NCBI GenBank assembly: GCA_905214495.1
Contig: CAJMLW010000004.1
Coordinates: forward strand, 1 to 64,000
Direction: 5' to 3'
Source of the DNA: an uncultured bacterium
GTDB lineage: Bacteria > Bacillota > Negativicutes > Veillonellales > Veillonellaceae
DNA: 64,000 nt
In this document: one piece after another, positions 60,951 through 64,000 of the stretch
Layout of the letters: every line of letters begins with the position of its first letter
Numbering within the stretch: the first letter of the stretch is position 1
Program-made: the position numbers and the translations under genes
Notes under the pieces: model-generated
Seen by the model: the letters and a program-made list of their open reading frames with translations, nothing else
What the model was told of the DNA's origin: nothing
The model's database searches: none

Positions 60951-60953
60951 GCG

Positions 60954-60997
60954 ATACGAACCCCCTTTGCTGGCAAACCAGTAAAGGGGGTTCGTAT
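60954..60997. terminator. Terminator between the lipid kinase and addA genes
   Basis: 15-bp perfect stem ATACGAACCCCCTTT / AAAGGGGGTTCGTAT enclosing a CTGG-CAAA-CCAG hairpin. The T-run is weak. Confidence 0.7.
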
Positions 60998-61025
60998 TAT
61001 GCTAAGTCGATTGTCTTATATGTGC

Positions 61026-64000
61026 TTACAATAGAACCGCTTCATGTAAGCGGAAGCTATAAATATAACTTGCTTTCACAGGCATGTTTGTCAATCGTTC
61101 TAGGGCCTCTTTGTAGAGGTCCATTTGTATTTTATAGCGACGAATGAGCTCGTCTCCACTCTTAACGCGGTCTGTCTTATAGTCCACGAGGACCCATTGA
61201 TCATCTTCTACAAAGGCCGTATCGATGATACCTTGTAAGAATAGACGCTCACCATTCTCTACATCAGGATATACCCGATTACCGTCAAAGAGCATGCTAA
61301 ATGGCAATTCTCGTTCCACTCGTTTTGATGCAATGAGACGCTGGCCCAAATCAGAGTTAAAGAATCCATATAAGCTACGATCACTTAATAGACTGCGTTC
61401 TTCATCACTAAATTTGCCTTCTGCTTGTAATGAATCGAGCATATCTGTCATAGATGTTTGCGTATATTTTTGCACAGGCAACCATTGCATCGCTTCATGC
61501 ATCAATGTGCCCCATTGCGCACCCGTTACGATTTTCTCCTCGTCAGCAATGGCCAGCGGTTTGCGTCCAAATACGGAATCGGCTATCTCTGTTTCACTAA
61601 TAGCAGGAGTGCTTGTATCTAATACCGTAGCCGATACCGCCTCCGCATCACGTTCAGCAAATCGTCGTTTCAATTCGCTAACAGAAATCTTAGCCGTTGT
61701 CTTAGACGCTACGAGGTTTGGATAGGTGAAAGCAAAACGCTGTACGATTTCCTCAGGCAATTCTACATCATTTACCTTACCTAATACGCGAACCGTATTG
61801 ATGGTCGTTTCATCCACATCAGCCTTGTAATCTAAATCGCCATAGAGAGAACCATCATGAATTTCTACCTTCACCTGGCATTGACGGTCCAGCAAATCAA
61901 AATTTGTTTCTCCTTCGAGTTCAATGATATTGCGAAGTGGTGCACCCCCATCTAGGTGACGGGCGAAGGCGATGAGTAGCCAATGCAAATAGGAATTACC
62001 AGCTTTGATTAGATCCGCGCCTAATGCTTGGGTTTGCGTCAAAGCCGCATGTTTTATATGAGCACCAACGCCCTTTTCCTTTTTGATTTCCTTGTTAATA
62101 TATCCGGTCAAGAATAGTTTATCCCGTGCCCGTGTCAATGCAACGTAGAGGATACGTTGTTCTTCGGCTTTCATAGCATCCGATTTGATGGATTTACAAT
62201 AGAGCCACGGCATGGATGGATAGGATACGCGAATGTCTGGGTAATAGCCCTTTAATCCGATACCGCCATTTTTATCGACCAATAATGGTGAATTGAAGTC
62301 CATGGTATTGAATTTCTTTTGTACACCAGACAGGAATACAACAGGGAATTCAAGGCCCTTACTTTTATGGATGGTCATAAGGCGCACTACGTCATCTGCT
62401 TCGGTAACTACATTGGCAACGGCCATGTCTTGGTTGCTATCGCGTAAACTTTCCACAAAACGAAGGAACCTAAAAAGACCTCGGAACCCGGAGGATTCAA
62501 ATCCCTTAGCCCGTTCATAAAGGGCCATCACATTAGCGCGCCGCACGAGGCCATTCGGCATGGCGCCTACATAATTTATATAGTCTAAAGTTTCATAAAT
62601 ATTCCACAATAAATCAGCCACACCATGACGGCGAGACAATGTACGCCAACGCTCGATATGATTGATGAATTGCAACAAGCGATTGTCTTGGACCTGTTCT
62701 GCGTAAACAGGCATAACAGACCATAGAGACCCATCACCGGTAAGGCGCAACGCCCCTAATTCATTTGCATCAAGACCTACGAGTCCAGAGTGCAATATGG
62801 CAGCCATCGGCAAATCTTGCTCTGGATTGTCGATAATTTGTAACAAGGACAAGAGCAATTGAATTTCTTGTGCCTCAAAGTAGCCATCTCGTTCATTAAC
62901 AACGGCTGGAATACCGGCTTGGCGCATAGCTGCTACGGCACGAGTTCCCCACCCTGCGAGAGAACGGCGCAATACGGCAAAGTCGCGCCATTGAATGTGA
63001 CGGAACGAGCCATCCGCATTTTGCACCTGTTTCCTCGAGGCGTGCAATTCCTTGATTTTTTGGATGATAAAATCCAATTCTCGCTCATTGTTCTCCGGTT
63101 CATCGCCTGCAGTTTCGGAATCACCATCGGTCTCTTCAGAACGATTCGTATCGCTCGTATCCAAGAGATGTAATTCTACAGCGCCGCCCACCCAATCGGA
63201 TGGCGCATCTTCTACAATACGGCCCGGTATAAGCGATTCTTTTTCGCCATAATCAAGCTCCGCTGCCTCTTGGGTCATAATTTGGTAGAAAATAAAATTC
63301 GTAGTAGTCAAAATATTTTCGTGAGACCGGAAATTCTTTGCCAAATCGATGCGGCGCTCAACGGCGTCATTCATGAGCCCATACGTATTATACTTGTTCA
63401 TAAATAACGAACTATCCGCCATACGAAAACTATAAATGGCCTGCTTCACATCGCCTACGTAAAAACGATTATCCACGCGGGAAATGAGGTTAATAATGGT
63501 TTCCTGTACACCATTCGTATCTTGGTATTCGTCCACCATGATTTCTTTGAACGTATCCTGTAATTCAAGGGCCACTTCGGATGGTTTTGGATCATCTTCT
63601 GTGCCTGGTTCCACAAGGAGTGCCAAGCAGAGATGTTCCAAATCGCTAAAGTCCATGATGCCTTGCTCTTTTTTAGCCTCGTCATAGGCTTTGTGAAAGG
63701 CGATAGTCAATTCTACAAGGTTATGAATGAGCGGATATTGGTCTTTAAATTGCTGTTGCAGAACGGATTCATCAATACGGAATAGACCGTTTTTCATGCC
63801 CTTTAAACTATCCTTGTTTTGAGAGCCTAGCGATTTAAATTCGTCTGCTAACGCACCATCGACTTCGCCCTTTTCTAAGGCTTTGCTAAGGCTTGTAAAA
63901 CTTGCTTTTGTAAAGGTATCTAGGTTACGGCATATGTCGACCATATCGGACCAGGTCTGGGCCCCTTTTAATTGGGCTAGTGCGGCTAATTGCTCTTGGT
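61026..64000 (-). CDS. addA: AddA helicase-nuclease, C-terminal part (5' end outside the window)
   Basis: 991 codons are visible and the frame stays open to the window edge, so the true start and Walker A are not shown. AddA with AddB replaces RecBCD in Firmicutes for double-strand break resection at Chi sites. Visible helicase motifs are VDEYQDTNGVQE (II), YVGDVKQAIYSFRMAD (III), IHKSKGLEFPVVFLSG (V) and RILYVALTRARDKLFLTG (VI). The C-terminal PD-(D/E)XK nuclease has LQGIIDTAFVEDDQWVLVDYKTD. The internal ATG at 63944 is not the start, because coding continues rightward. addB should lie further upstream. Confidence 0.92.
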   Translation of the reverse strand, partial: QEQLAALAQLKGAQTWSDMVDICRNLDTFTKASFTSLSKALEKGEVDGALADEFKSLGSQNKDSLKGMKNGLFRIDESVLQQQFKDQYPLIHNLVELTIAFHKAYDEAKKEQGIMDFSDLEHLCLALLVEPGTEDDPKPSEVALELQDTFKEIMVDEYQDTNGVQETIINLISRVDNRFYVGDVKQAIYSFRMADSSLFMNKYNTYGLMNDAVERRIDLAKNFRSHENILTTTNFIFYQIMTQEAAELDYGEKESLIPGRIVEDAPSDWVGGAVELHLLDTSDTNRSEETDGDSETAGDEPENNERELDFIIQKIKELHASRKQVQNADGSFRHIQWRDFAVLRRSLAGWGTRAVAAMRQAGIPAVVNERDGYFEAQEIQLLLSLLQIIDNPEQDLPMAAILHSGLVGLDANELGALRLTGDGSLWSVMPVYAEQVQDNRLLQFINHIERWRTLSRRHGVADLLWNIYETLDYINYVGAMPNGLVRRANVMALYERAKGFESSGFRGLFRFLRFVESLRDSNQDMAVANVVTEADDVVRLMTIHKSKGLEFPVVFLSGVQKKFNTMDFNSPLLVDKNGGIGLKGYYPDIRVSYPSMPWLYCKSIKSDAMKAEEQRILYVALTRARDKLFLTGYINKEIKKEKGVGAHIKHAALTQTQALGADLIKAGNSYLHWLLIAFARHLDGGAPLRNIIELEGETNFDLLDRQCQVKVEIHDGSLYGDLDYKADVDETTINTVRVLGKVNDVELPEEIVQRFAFTYPNLVASKTTAKISVSELKRRFAERDAEAVSATVLDTSTPAISETEIADSVFGRKPLAIADEEKIVTGAQWGTLMHEAMQWLPVQKYTQTSMTDMLDSLQAEGKFSDEERSLLSDRSLYGFFNSDLGQRLIASKRVERELPFSMLFDGNRVYPDVENGERLFLQGIIDTAFVEDDQWVLVDYKTDRVKSGDELIRRYKIQMDLYKEALERLTNMPVKASYIYSFRLHEAVLL

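Overview
The window looks like a chromosomal segment of a diderm Firmicute of the class Negativicutes, most probably a Veillonella species. This is inferred from gene content rather than a database match: a lutABC lactate-oxidation operon, two secreted S-layer-homology (SLH) proteins of the kind used to tether the outer membrane in this class, Firmicute gene order around dnaX (SRP RNA, dnaX, ybaB, recR, bofA), a Gram-positive-type coproporphyrin heme branch, and an AT-rich genome with strong AGGAGG ribosome sites. No rRNA, tRNA, insertion sequence, prophage or CRISPR array was seen.

Layout. 1-3.5 kb: the start of an SRPBCC gene, a CycA-like amino acid permease, a broken secreted-peptide gene and a cation diffusion facilitator. 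3.5-11 kb (minus strand): SRP RNA, then dnaX, ybaB, recR, bofA, a UvrD-type helicase with a built-in DnaQ exonuclease, and a pseudouridine synthase. 11-16 kb: gltB. 16-20.3 kb: a heme operon hemE, hemH(cpfC), hemY(cgoX), hemQ(chdC). 20.4-24.6 kb: a YhaO/YhaN SbcDC-like pair, divergent from bioB, which has a BirA-type operator. 26-31 kb: an RluA synthase, an Eis-like acetyltransferase, a DUF2156 protein and an orphan efflux adaptor. 31-34.7 kb: aldo/keto reductase, azlCD, an alcohol dehydrogenase relic and an orphan MetQ lipoprotein. 34.7-39 kb: nitroreductase, siroheme sulfite/nitrite reductase and a TcyP-like cystine symporter. 39-42 kb: lutABC. 42.5-46.5 kb: two SLH proteins and a DUF3298 protein. 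46.5-50.3 kb: OPT transporter and fumC. 50.5-51.7 kb: three AT-rich small membrane or membrane-anchored genes of unknown function. 51.8-57.9 kb: phosphoesterases, mutY, an MTH1-like Nudix gene, a GalT-like gene and a molybdopterin-binding protein. 58-64 kb: crcB, an XRE and a GntR regulator, a lipid kinase and the 3' part of addA.

How the genes fit together. Lactate oxidation (lutABC) and fumarase fit a lactate-fermenting, propionate-forming metabolism. Cystine uptake and sulfite reductase supply sulfur. GltB, AzlCD, CycA, OPT and MetQ handle nitrogen, amino acids and peptides. DnaX, RecR, YbaB, the helicase-exonuclease, AddA, MutY and the Nudix enzyme form a large DNA replication and repair share.

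The most unusual signal is inside the pseudouridine synthase gene at 3547-4554. Seven DnaA-box-like 9-mers (five exact matches to TTATNCACA), all in one orientation, lie at 3758-3874 with start-to-start spacings of 12, 21, 21, 21, 21 and 12 bp. That is helically phased and also keeps the reading frame. They encode a heptad-like insert absent from the usual family architecture. It looks like a DnaA-titration or regulatory array hidden in a coding sequence. Other notable items are GC-rich structured cores inside intergenic terminators, an SRP RNA promoter embedded in the gltB terminator, a palindrome in the promoter spacer of an aldo/keto reductase, and two relic genes.
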